A stretch of 64,000 bases of DNA from the NCBI RefSeq assembly GCF_003815915.1, contig NZ_CP033929.1:1922001-1986000 (forward strand), read 5' to 3'. This DNA comes from Chryseobacterium indoltheticum. Lineage in GTDB: Bacteria > Bacteroidota > Bacteroidia > Flavobacteriales > Weeksellaceae. Of this stretch, positions 8,650 through 15,720 are shown piece after piece; positions within the stretch are counted from its first letter, which is position 1, and each line of letters starts with the position of its first letter. The position numbers and the translations under genes were made by a program. The notes below the pieces were generated by a model, which made no database searches, was not told where the DNA came from, and saw only the letters and a list, made by a program, of their open reading frames with translations.

Positions 8650-9750
8650 TTAATCAGGTAAGACAGATCTGAAGAATTTTTTAATGTTTTCTTTAAGGGT
8701 TACAAACATTTCTGAGGTTCCAAAATCTTTGTTATCATAACCGATTGGGAAACCTTTTTCAACATATTCATTATTTTTCTTTAGTGTTAAAGGTTGAAAA
8801 TTTTGATTAACTTTTCCTAAATGATCTGTATGAATATCCAAAAATTTAACATCAGCGTTTTTAGAAAAATCAAGCTCTTTAATGTTGATTGATTTAATTT
8901 CTTGTTTCAGATCAGAACGAAAATACAGATTCATATTTTTCACATCAATCACGGTTTGCCATTCTCCGGCGTAGACCGAATTGAGAATACTCCACGCATA
9001 ATCTACAGGTTTTTGGTCGTATTTATAGTTTTTTAGCATATAAAAAGCTCTGCTGTAGCGATCTTCCCAGTTTTTTCGTTGTGTAAAATCATATTTTTCG
9101 GTACCACCAAGAAAATCATATTTTTGCGTAGCTTCTAAATCTTTTTTATACTGATTGTTGCATAAAAGTGGCATCGGCATATCTTTATCGGTGAGCACTT
9201 TATATTTTCCATCCAATAAAGCAATGGTTGCCGTATTTCCTTTCGCATCGGTTAAGAAAAAATGACTTCCCGCTGCATTCGGCCACCAATCGATATTCGG
9301 GCCGTCATTTAAATGATCTACCACTTCTTTTACCGACTTATAATTGTCAAGTTGATACTGAATCCACTGTGCCCAAAATAGGTTGGGTTGTTTAGGATTG
9401 TAAATCTTTGTTGTTTCTTCAAGATACAATTCGACCAGAAAAAGGCCTTTTTCATTGACTCCGTAACAGGGGAAATCGTAGCCTAAAAGATTGAATGTTA
9501 CAGAACCGTATTTGGAAGTCCATGTTTTTTTTGAATTTAAATTTTCTGTCGTCAGATTTTCCCAGCTGATATTTCTTTTCGCAATATCGCGTTTGTTGAC
9601 AACGATCATTCCGGGCATTGTTTTCCAGTTTTCATTAAACCCAACTACACAATGATTTTTTCCTTTGAGTAAAAAAGCGGAACATGCATTAATTGTAGTA
9701 GAATAAGTGATTGCAGCGAGCAATAGGCATCGTAAAATTAACAGCTTCAT
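8650..9750 (-). CDS. Linear amide C-N hydrolase, choloylglycine/penicillin V acylase family
   Basis: Ntn-hydrolase of 366 residues. A signal peptide ends at Ala22, directly before Cys23 (NACSAFLL), which would become the N-terminal nucleophile after cleavage, as in penicillin V and bile-salt acylases. Supporting features are the FNENWKTMPGMIVVNKR segment after the first strands and a YGVNEKGLFLVELYLE block matching the family's core. Substrate cannot be told from sequence; N-acyl homoserine lactones, N-acyl amino acids or penicillins are possible. It starts 5 bp downstream of the WYL regulator gene on the same strand, so the two form an operon. Confidence 0.85.
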   Translation of the reverse strand: MKLLILRCLLLAAITYSTTINACSAFLLKGKNHCVVGFNENWKTMPGMIVVNKRDIAKRNISWENLTTENLNSKKTWTSKYGSVTFNLLGYDFPCYGVNEKGLFLVELYLEETTKIYNPKQPNLFWAQWIQYQLDNYKSVKEVVDHLNDGPNIDWWPNAAGSHFFLTDAKGNTATIALLDGKYKVLTDKDMPMPLLCNNQYKKDLEATQKYDFLGGTEKYDFTQRKNWEDRYSRAFYMLKNYKYDQKPVDYAWSILNSVYAGEWQTVIDVKNMNLYFRSDLKQEIKSINIKELDFSKNADVKFLDIHTDHLGKVNQNFQPLTLKKNNEYVEKGFPIGYDNKDFGTSEMFVTLKENIKKFFRSVLPD

Positions 9751-9755
9751 TATGT

Positions 9756-10706
9756 CTAAATTATTTTTGAAATTTTTTGAATTAAATCTTTCATCGTCGT
9801 TTTTAGAAATTCAGGTTCCAGAATCTCGGCGTAATCTCCAAAGGTAATCAGCCAACGTGGAAATCCTTCATCAATCCAATCGGTTTCAAAAGTCATTTCA
9901 ATTCCTTTATCAGTTTCCTTTTCTTCGATTAATCCGTAATATGTTTTTGAGTTATTCAAATGTCCGATAATTTTTTTGTCGACTAAAAGTTTGACGATCG
10001 TTTTATTCCCGTTCGGACTTTTTCTGTAATCATTGATTTGCCCATATTCCTGCAAGTAAGGGTTTTGAGTTTTTACGATATTTAATATCCGATCTATTCT
10101 GAATTGCCTGAAATCATTTCGCAATGTGCAGTAAGCGATAATGTACCAAAAATTAAACTCAAAAAAAACACCTACAACTTCGATCGTTCTTGTCGAAATT
10201 TTCTCATTAACCGTTTTATAATCTATCGAGATCTGATGTTTTTCGGCGATACTTTCTAAAATTATAGGAATGATATTTTTTATCGAATCTTCTGTTTTTG
10301 GATTGTAATTGTAAATATCAATTTGATTTTCAATATTCTGAATTAAATTTTTGTCTGAATGTTTCAAAACAGAACGTAGCTTTTCCATCGCAGTCTGATA
10401 ATGATTTCCCAAACTTTCATGCGAAAACTTCTGCATTAGCTTTTCAGCTGTGATAAAACTCAAAACTTCCTGTTTAGTAAACATCACAGGCGGAAGTTTA
10501 TAGCCATCCATCAGAGAATATCCGCTTCCGGCTTCTCCAATAATAGGAATTCCGGCATTTTCCAAAGTTTTTATGTCACGATAAATAGTTCTGATACTGA
10601 CCTCAAATTTTTTTGCCAAATCCTGCGCTCTTACAATCGGTTTTGATTGCAGTTGTGTGAGAATAGCAGTGACACGGTCAAGTTTTTTGAGGTAGTGGTC
10701 GTTCAT
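9756..10706 (-). CDS. YafY-type HTH/WYL transcriptional regulator
   Basis: A 316-residue DeoR-like regulator. Residues 1-60 form a winged helix-turn-helix (LDRVTAILTQLQ...LAKKFEVSIRTIYRDIKTLENAGIPI), followed by the GEAGSGYSL turn typical of YafY proteins, then a WYL ligand-sensing domain around 150-220 in which the name motif reads FWYIIAYC. The C-terminal WCX-like part ends in FPRWLITFGDYAEI. It is the first gene of a two-gene operon with the acylase, so the acylase is its likely target. A TAAATTTG box sits 7 bp before the start codon. Confidence 0.9.
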   Translation of the reverse strand: MNDHYLKKLDRVTAILTQLQSKPIVRAQDLAKKFEVSIRTIYRDIKTLENAGIPIIGEAGSGYSLMDGYKLPPVMFTKQEVLSFITAEKLMQKFSHESLGNHYQTAMEKLRSVLKHSDKNLIQNIENQIDIYNYNPKTEDSIKNIIPIILESIAEKHQISIDYKTVNEKISTRTIEVVGVFFEFNFWYIIAYCTLRNDFRQFRIDRILNIVKTQNPYLQEYGQINDYRKSPNGNKTIVKLLVDKKIIGHLNNSKTYYGLIEEKETDKGIEMTFETDWIDEGFPRWLITFGDYAEILEPEFLKTTMKDLIQKISKII

Positions 10707-10713
10707 TATTGCG

Positions 10714-10721
10714 CAAATTTA
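10714..10721 (-). promoter_or_regulatory. -7 promoter box for the WYL regulator operon
   Basis: TAAATTTG on the minus strand fits TAnnTTTG and lies 7 bp before the ATG at 10706, so the transcript would have almost no 5' leader. The MITE-like element immediately upstream (10734-10893) would supply or disrupt the -33 region. Confidence 0.5.
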
Positions 10722-10733
10722 ATCAGTAACTTT

Positions 10734-10893
10734 TTTAAACGCAAAGGTTTTATTTTTTCAAATAATATTTAAAATGCAAAGTCTAATCAATAAATTGATT
10801 GTAGGTGGCTATATTTTTTCAAGCTTAAGCGACTTGCTCGCTATTCTTTGCTCCTTAAAGATTTCACTTTTTTATTAAATCTTTGCGTTTAAA
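10734..10893. mobile_element. MITE-like element, copy 2 (shortened)
   Basis: A 160-bp relative of the 4704-4949 element, bounded by a perfect 13-bp terminal inverted repeat: TTTAAACGCAAAG at 10734-10746 and CTTTGCGTTTAAA at 10881-10893. The right inner arm is well kept (GCTTAAGCGACTTGCTCGCT near 10823, compare GCTTAAGTGACTTGTTCGCT near 4882). The left inner arm is mostly lost apart from an AAAATGCAAAG remnant near 10771. It lies between the WYL regulator promoter and the 3' end of the ABC exporter gene. Confidence 0.65.
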
Positions 10894-10942
10894 GTATTTG
10901 CATTACATAATTGATACACTTTTAAACTACTAAATTGTTACA

Positions 10943-12748
10943 TTAATTCTTAAACGTATTCACCAATTTATCCAAATTCAAACTCCTTGCAGAAGCATCA
11001 AAAATTTCTCTGTAAGTTCCGTTCATTTGTACCAACTCATCATGCGTTCCGCTTTCTACGACATATCCTTTTTTCATTACATAAATTTTATCTGAATCTA
11101 AAATCTGTGAAAGAGAATGAGAAATAATCACGACCGTTCTTCCTGCTTTAATGGCATCCAAAGAATTTTTAATCTGTTCGGTGGCAATTGCATCCAAACT
11201 TGCAGTCGGCTCGTCAAGAAAAATAATCGGCGGATTTTTTAAAAATAATCGGGCAATCGCGATTCTTTGTTGTTGTCCGCCAGAAAGCTGAGTTGCATCG
11301 TGTTTATATTTTTCCGGAAGATCTAAAATCTGCTCGTGGAGATATGCTTTTTTAGCCGCTTCTTCTATTTCTTCAAAACTTGCATTCATATTTCCGTAAC
11401 GGATATTGTCTTCAATACTTCCTTGAAAAATGTGATTTTTCTGCAAAACCAATCCCAGATCATCCCGTAAAAAAGTATTGTTGTAATTCGTTAAATCTAC
11501 TTTATCTAAAATAATCTCACCAGAATCCGGAAGATAAAATTTGCAGAGAAGATTGATGATGGTTGATTTTCCGGCTCCACTTAATCCTACTAAAGCAGTC
11601 GTTTTTCCGTTTTCAATTGTCATTGAAACATCGTTCAGTGCTTTTGTTCCGTTGGGATAGGTGAAATTGATATTTCGTAATTCAAAGTTTCCTGTGCTCT
11701 TATTTTCCACAAAAGTTCCGTTCGGTTCGACTTCATTGTCTGCATTTAAAATATCAAAATAACCTTCGGCATAAATCATCGCATCATTCATATCATCATA
11801 AATTCTGTGAAGCTGCCTGATGGGCGAAGAAACATTGTTGAAAAGCATGATGTGAAGCATAATAGCACCAATCGTCATTTGCTGATCCAAAACCAAATAA
11901 ACCGTCAAAAGAATAATTAAAACAACCCCAAACTGCTCTATAAAAGTTTTTAAACCATCATAAATAAAATTGGTTTTCCGGGTAAACATTTGGCTGTCCA
12001 TCAATTGCATCTGTAGATCGTACTGTTTTTTGCCTTCAAATTTTTCACGCACAAAACTTTTAATTACCATAATTGAATTAATTAAATTTAAAAGTCCTGA
12101 AGTTTTCTGTTCACGCTGATTCCTCAAAGTTCGTCTTACTCCGCCCAGTTTTTTTGCCTGTAACGAACTGATATAAAAATAAATAGGAACAATGATCGTT
12201 GAAACCATACCCACGTAAACATTTTGCATGTACATAATAATCAATGCAATAAATGCATTTGAAAATAATGGAAGCATATCAATAAAGAAATTTTGAACAA
12301 GTCTTGTTAAGCTTTCAATTCCTCTGTCGATTCTGATTTGAAGTTTTCCAGATTCGTGATTTTCATCATTAAAATAAGCAACTCGATACGTAAGGATTTT
12401 GTCGATTGCGGATTGAGCCAAAACAGAACTTACATTAATCCTGATTTTCTCACCATAAAATTTCTGTCCAAAATTGATGAAAATATTCAACAATTCTTTT
12501 CCCAGTAAAATAATCGAAATGATAATCAAAATATGAACTCCCTCACTCATCGGATTTGGTAAATGTGTGAGTTTTGTCACTTCATCCACCGTATATTTTA
12601 AAACTAAAGGGTTCACCTGAGCCGCCAAGGCACCGAGAAAAGTAAGAAACAAAGTTCCGTAGATCATCGGTCTGTAAGGCTTTATAAAAGGAATTAGTTG
12701 TTTGTAAATTCCAAATAGAGTAAGAGTTCTGTTAAAAGGTTTTGCCAT
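10943..12748 (-). CDS. ABC exporter, fused permease and ATPase (MsbA-like)
   Basis: A 601-residue half-transporter. Six membrane helices occupy roughly residues 25-320, followed by a nucleotide-binding domain with Walker A GLSGAGKST, signature LSGGQQQR, Walker B IIFLDEPTASLD and the H-loop in VVIISHSLSQ. As a half-size exporter it should act as a homodimer in the inner membrane, moving lipids, peptides or drugs outward; the substrate cannot be assigned. It lies downstream of lptB on the same strand, separated by about 260 bp containing a palindromic repeat and a hairpin, so independent transcription is likely. Confidence 0.9.
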   Translation of the reverse strand: MAKPFNRTLTLFGIYKQLIPFIKPYRPMIYGTLFLTFLGALAAQVNPLVLKYTVDEVTKLTHLPNPMSEGVHILIIISIILLGKELLNIFINFGQKFYGEKIRINVSSVLAQSAIDKILTYRVAYFNDENHESGKLQIRIDRGIESLTRLVQNFFIDMLPLFSNAFIALIIMYMQNVYVGMVSTIIVPIYFYISSLQAKKLGGVRRTLRNQREQKTSGLLNLINSIMVIKSFVREKFEGKKQYDLQMQLMDSQMFTRKTNFIYDGLKTFIEQFGVVLIILLTVYLVLDQQMTIGAIMLHIMLFNNVSSPIRQLHRIYDDMNDAMIYAEGYFDILNADNEVEPNGTFVENKSTGNFELRNINFTYPNGTKALNDVSMTIENGKTTALVGLSGAGKSTIINLLCKFYLPDSGEIILDKVDLTNYNNTFLRDDLGLVLQKNHIFQGSIEDNIRYGNMNASFEEIEEAAKKAYLHEQILDLPEKYKHDATQLSGGQQQRIAIARLFLKNPPIIFLDEPTASLDAIATEQIKNSLDAIKAGRTVVIISHSLSQILDSDKIYVMKKGYVVESGTHDELVQMNGTYREIFDASARSLNLDKLVNTFKN

Positions 12749-12765
12749 GAATTTGGTTTAAAAGA

Positions 12766-12801
12766 AAAACGTACCGTTTCTGAGAGAAAAAGGTACGTTT
12801 T
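12766..12801 (-). terminator. Hairpin with U-rich tail just before the ABC exporter start
   Basis: AACGTACC and GGTACGTT arms pair around an 18-nt loop; on the minus strand the stem is followed by TTTTTCTTTT. It has the form of an intrinsic terminator but ends only about 18 nt before the exporter ATG. It may end the lptB transcript or act as a leader attenuator. Confidence 0.5.
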
Positions 12802-12854
12802 ATTATTTTTTGGCGCAAATATTTAATTCAAATTAAACTGCGAAGTATTTTAAA

Positions 12855-12983
12855 CATTAAGATAATTAAGCTTTTAAGAACAATATGCTTAAACTTTTAA
12901 GAATTACTTCGGTAAAATTATTAAGCATTATTAAATAAATTTATTGATTCTTAATATTCTTAAAAACTTAAATGTTCTTAATG
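12855..12983. repeat. Imperfect palindromic TTAAG-rich repeat
   Basis: A 129-bp block with inverted arms rich in TTAAG/CTTAA: left ATTAAG...AATTAAGCTTTTAAGAA near 12856-12880, right TTCTTAAAAACTTAAATG near 12957-12974 ending CTTAATGG. The arms pair imperfectly along their length. It is non-coding and fills most of the lptB to ABC exporter gap. Confidence 0.5.
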
Positions 12984-13010
12984 GTGAAAAATTTAATTAC
13001 AATTTTAAAT

Positions 13011-14072
13011 CTATCCCTCAAAAACATAAGTAGTCAGATAATGCAATTCAGATTTACTGGCTGCTTTAGAATTTGCTTCAGCCTGTTCCAAAGAATAATT
13101 TGAATTGATTTCTTTTTTCTGGAATACAAAAGAATTGTTGGCATTTTTGTCAACTACATCACTGAAAATATGTTCAATTTCTGAATTTCCTAAAGATGCA
13201 AAACTGATATCTTCAAAACCATGCATCAATCGAAGATCATCAAACTGAGCAAAGTTTTCGTTGACAAAAGATTGCATCTGCGATTTAGAATCAAAATTTC
13301 CTGCCCAAATATTGTAAGCGTAACTTTTCTTACTTGGCTTATCGAAAATACTTTGGTAAACGAAGTTTTCTCCCAAATATGCTTCTCTTACCTGTGGATC
13401 GTTTGCCAAATCTTCAGGAAGACCTTCTTTCAAGATCTTTCCTTCAAACATAATATAAGTTTTATTGGTAATTGCCAAAGTTTGCTGTACGTTGTGATCG
13501 GTAATTAAAATTCCGATGTTTTTATCGGTCAGACTTCTTACAATTTTCTGAATATCTTCCACGGCAATCGGGTCAACTCCCGCAAAAGGTTCATCCAAAA
13601 GAATAAAACTTGGATCTGTCGCCAAACATCTTGCAATCTCGGTTCTACGTCTTTCCCCTCCGGAAAGAAGATCTCCTCTGTTTTTACGAACGTGTTGTAG
13701 AGAAAACTCCTCAATCAATTCGTCGCATTTTATTTGCTGTTCTCTTTTTGAAAGTTTAGTCAACTGTAAAACACCAAGAATATTATCTTCTACTGACAGT
13801 TTTCTGAAAACCGAAGCTTCTTGAGCAAGATAACCAATACCTTTTTGGGCACGGCGATACATCGCATCGGTCGTGATTTCCTGTTTGTCGAGGAAAATTC
13901 TTCCTGAAGTAGGCTTTACCAAACCTACGATCATATAAAACGAAGTGGTTTTTCCGGCTCCGTTCGGACCAAGCAAACCTACAATTTCTCCCTGCTGAAC
14001 CTGTACAGAAACGCCTTTTACAACTTTTTTGGGACCGTATTCTTTGATTAAGTTTTCTCCTCGTAAAATCAT
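13011..14072 (-). CDS. lptB: LptB-type LPS export ATPase with C-terminal extension
   Basis: Cytoplasmic ATPase of the LptB2FG lipopolysaccharide extractor. Residues 1-239 are a standard LptB domain: Walker A GPNGAGKTT, signature LLSGGERRR, Walker B FILLDEPFAGVD, switch ITDHNV, and the YLGENF that normally ends the protein (E. coli LptB is about 241 residues). A further 113 residues (241-353) follow in frame. That part begins near YNIWAGNFDSKSQ and ends in an aromatic strand-like LHYLTTYVFEG, resembling the Imm22/DUF4284 fold by eye. The core call is strong; the role of the tail is unknown. A TATCTTTG box 5 nt before the ATG suggests a leaderless message. Confidence 0.9.
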   Translation of the reverse strand: MILRGENLIKEYGPKKVVKGVSVQVQQGEIVGLLGPNGAGKTTSFYMIVGLVKPTSGRIFLDKQEITTDAMYRRAQKGIGYLAQEASVFRKLSVEDNILGVLQLTKLSKREQQIKCDELIEEFSLQHVRKNRGDLLSGGERRRTEIARCLATDPSFILLDEPFAGVDPIAVEDIQKIVRSLTDKNIGILITDHNVQQTLAITNKTYIMFEGKILKEGLPEDLANDPQVREAYLGENFVYQSIFDKPSKKSYAYNIWAGNFDSKSQMQSFVNENFAQFDDLRLMHGFEDISFASLGNSEIEHIFSDVVDKNANNSFVFQKKEINSNYSLEQAEANSKAASKSELHYLTTYVFEG

Positions 14073-14077
14073 AGTCG

Positions 14078-14085
14078 CAAAGATA
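14078..14085 (-). promoter_or_regulatory. -7 promoter box of lptB, close to ATG
   Basis: TATCTTTG on the minus strand lies 5 nt from the lptB start codon, which would place transcription start at or next to the ATG. Confidence 0.55.
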
Positions 14086-14200
14086 AAGTTTTTTTGAATT
14101 AGAAATTTATATTATGAATATCTGCGTTTTAATTTTAGCAGAGTTTAACAGGTTTAATTAATGTGAAAATTAAGTCGGAGTTTCCAGTCTTGATTTTTGT

Positions 14201-14208
14201 TACTTTTG
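14201..14208 (+). promoter_or_regulatory. Candidate -7 box for AEC permease
   Basis: TACTTTTG matches TAnnTTTG and lies about 38 bp before the ATA codon at 14246 discussed for the permease start. Confidence 0.4.
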
Positions 14209-14245
14209 TATTAAGACAAAGTAAAAGAAGTAAAGTCTTGATAAT

Positions 14246-15154
14246 ATAGTAAATTTTGTTTTAATTGCGGTCTGTATTTTGGCAGGAATGATTTTCAAAC
14301 AAACAAAATCTATTCATCCCGATGCGCACAAAGGCATCAACACCTGGATTCTTTATTTAGCACTTCCTGCAGTTTCTTTTAAATATTTACCCAAGGTTCA
14401 ATGGTCTGCAGAAATGCTTTTTCCAATACTTTCAACTTTTGTAATTGCGATTGGATGTTTCTTTTTTATGATGTTTTACAGCAGACAAAAAGGCTATTCC
14501 AGAAGATCGAGAAGTACATTGGAACTGGCAAGTGGCTACAGTAACACTTCATTCATTGGGTTTCCTTTAATTTCAGCTTTTTATGGCGAAAGTCTTTTAA
14601 GTATTGCAATAATCTGTGATCAAACGATGTTTTTTGCACTTTCCACATTGGGAATTATCGCTGCAGTAAAAGGCGGAAGCAAATCCGGAAAAGTGAGCGC
14701 CGTTTTTATTCTGAAAAGATTGGTTACTTTTCCGCCTTTGATCGGTTGTATTGCTGCATTGTTTTTATCTCAATTCATCGATTTTACTTTTGCAGAGCCA
14801 CTTTTTGATAAATTGGCTGCGACTGTAAGTCCGCTAGTTTTATTTTCTGTTGGATTACAATTGAAATTCAATGGTTGGAAAAAACTTTTGCCACAGATTT
14901 CAGCTTCTATGTTCTATAAATTAATTTTAGCACCAATAATGATTTTAGGTTTAGCTTTATTACTTGGAATTAAAGGTGATGTTGCGAAAATTTCTGTCTT
15001 TGAAGCTGCAATGCCGACGGTTGTTACTGCAAGTATTATTGCCGAACAATTTAGGCTTAATACAAAACTGACGAATCTGATCATCGGATTCAGTATCCTT
15101 GTTGGATTTATTACTTCGGCAATTTGGTATCAGATTATTGAATTGATTTTCTAA
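14246..15154 (+). CDS. AEC family permease (auxin efflux carrier type), start uncertain
   Basis: Integral inner-membrane transporter with about ten hydrophobic segments; the LVGFITSAIWYQIIELIF end is typical of bacterial AEC carriers, which move organic acids or similar anions. The first membrane helix (VNFVLIAVCILAGMIF) is encoded upstream of the first conventional start, a TTG at 14279. The frame is open back to a TAA at 14231, but no ATG, GTG or TTG occurs between that stop and 14279. The codon where a Met would be expected, just before VNFVLIA, is ATA at 14246. I give 14246 as the probable original start; 14279 is the alternative, lacking most of helix 1. Confidence 0.75.
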   Translation: MVNFVLIAVCILAGMIFKQTKSIHPDAHKGINTWILYLALPAVSFKYLPKVQWSAEMLFPILSTFVIAIGCFFFMMFYSRQKGYSRRSRSTLELASGYSNTSFIGFPLISAFYGESLLSIAIICDQTMFFALSTLGIIAAVKGGSKSGKVSAVFILKRLVTFPPLIGCIAALFLSQFIDFTFAEPLFDKLAATVSPLVLFSVGLQLKFNGWKKLLPQISASMFYKLILAPIMILGLALLLGIKGDVAKISVFEAAMPTVVTASIIAEQFRLNTKLTNLIIGFSILVGFITSAIWYQIIELIF

Positions 15155-15624
15155 TCTATTAATTCAAAATCATACAAAAAAATAGAATCTATATTGTCTC
15201 TCCACTGCTCTACAGAAGCGGCATTACTTGAGCTTGGCATAATAGAGGTTGATTGATAAATGGTTGTGCCTTTTAGTTTAATTTTTGCTTTGAAATTCAT
15301 CGTCTTACCTGTTTTTTGAATATTTAAAAGGGTGAAAATAGAATTTCCCATCATTTCAGATTCAGAAAAGGTAAACTCAATACTATTATCCGTAGTCTCA
15401 TCTCTTTTGAAATTTTTGAGCATATCAAACATATCTTTTTTCTCAGTAATGTTTTCTTCGGAAACCAGCTCGAATTTTATAATTTTATTTTTTTTAAATT
15501 CAGGTTTTAAAATAATTTTTTTACCAATAGGAATGGTTATTTCTGATTTCTTTATTAAAACTCTTTCTTGAGCATTTATCGTGATTATAAATAATAAAAT
15601 GAATAGAGATAAGAATTTTTTCAT
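15151..15624 (-). CDS. Secreted protein of unknown function
   Basis: A 157-residue protein with a clear signal peptide (MKKFLSLFILLFIITINAQ) and a beta-rich body without recognisable motifs. Its stop overlaps the convergent AEC permease stop by 4 bp. I do not recognise a family. It is probably periplasmic or surface-exposed and appears monocistronic. Confidence 0.7.
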   Translation of the reverse strand: MKKFLSLFILLFIITINAQERVLIKKSEITIPIGKKIILKPEFKKNKIIKFELVSEENITEKKDMFDMLKNFKRDETTDNSIEFTFSESEMMGNSIFTLLNIQKTGKTMNFKAKIKLKGTTIYQSTSIMPSSSNAASVEQWRDNIDSIFLYDFELID

Positions 15625-15720
15625 GATAGTTTTAGTTTAATTGAATCTGATTGGACTATAAAAGTATAAAAAATTGCACTTCTCTGAATAAAAATCTAAT
15701 TTTACACTTTAATTATTCCC

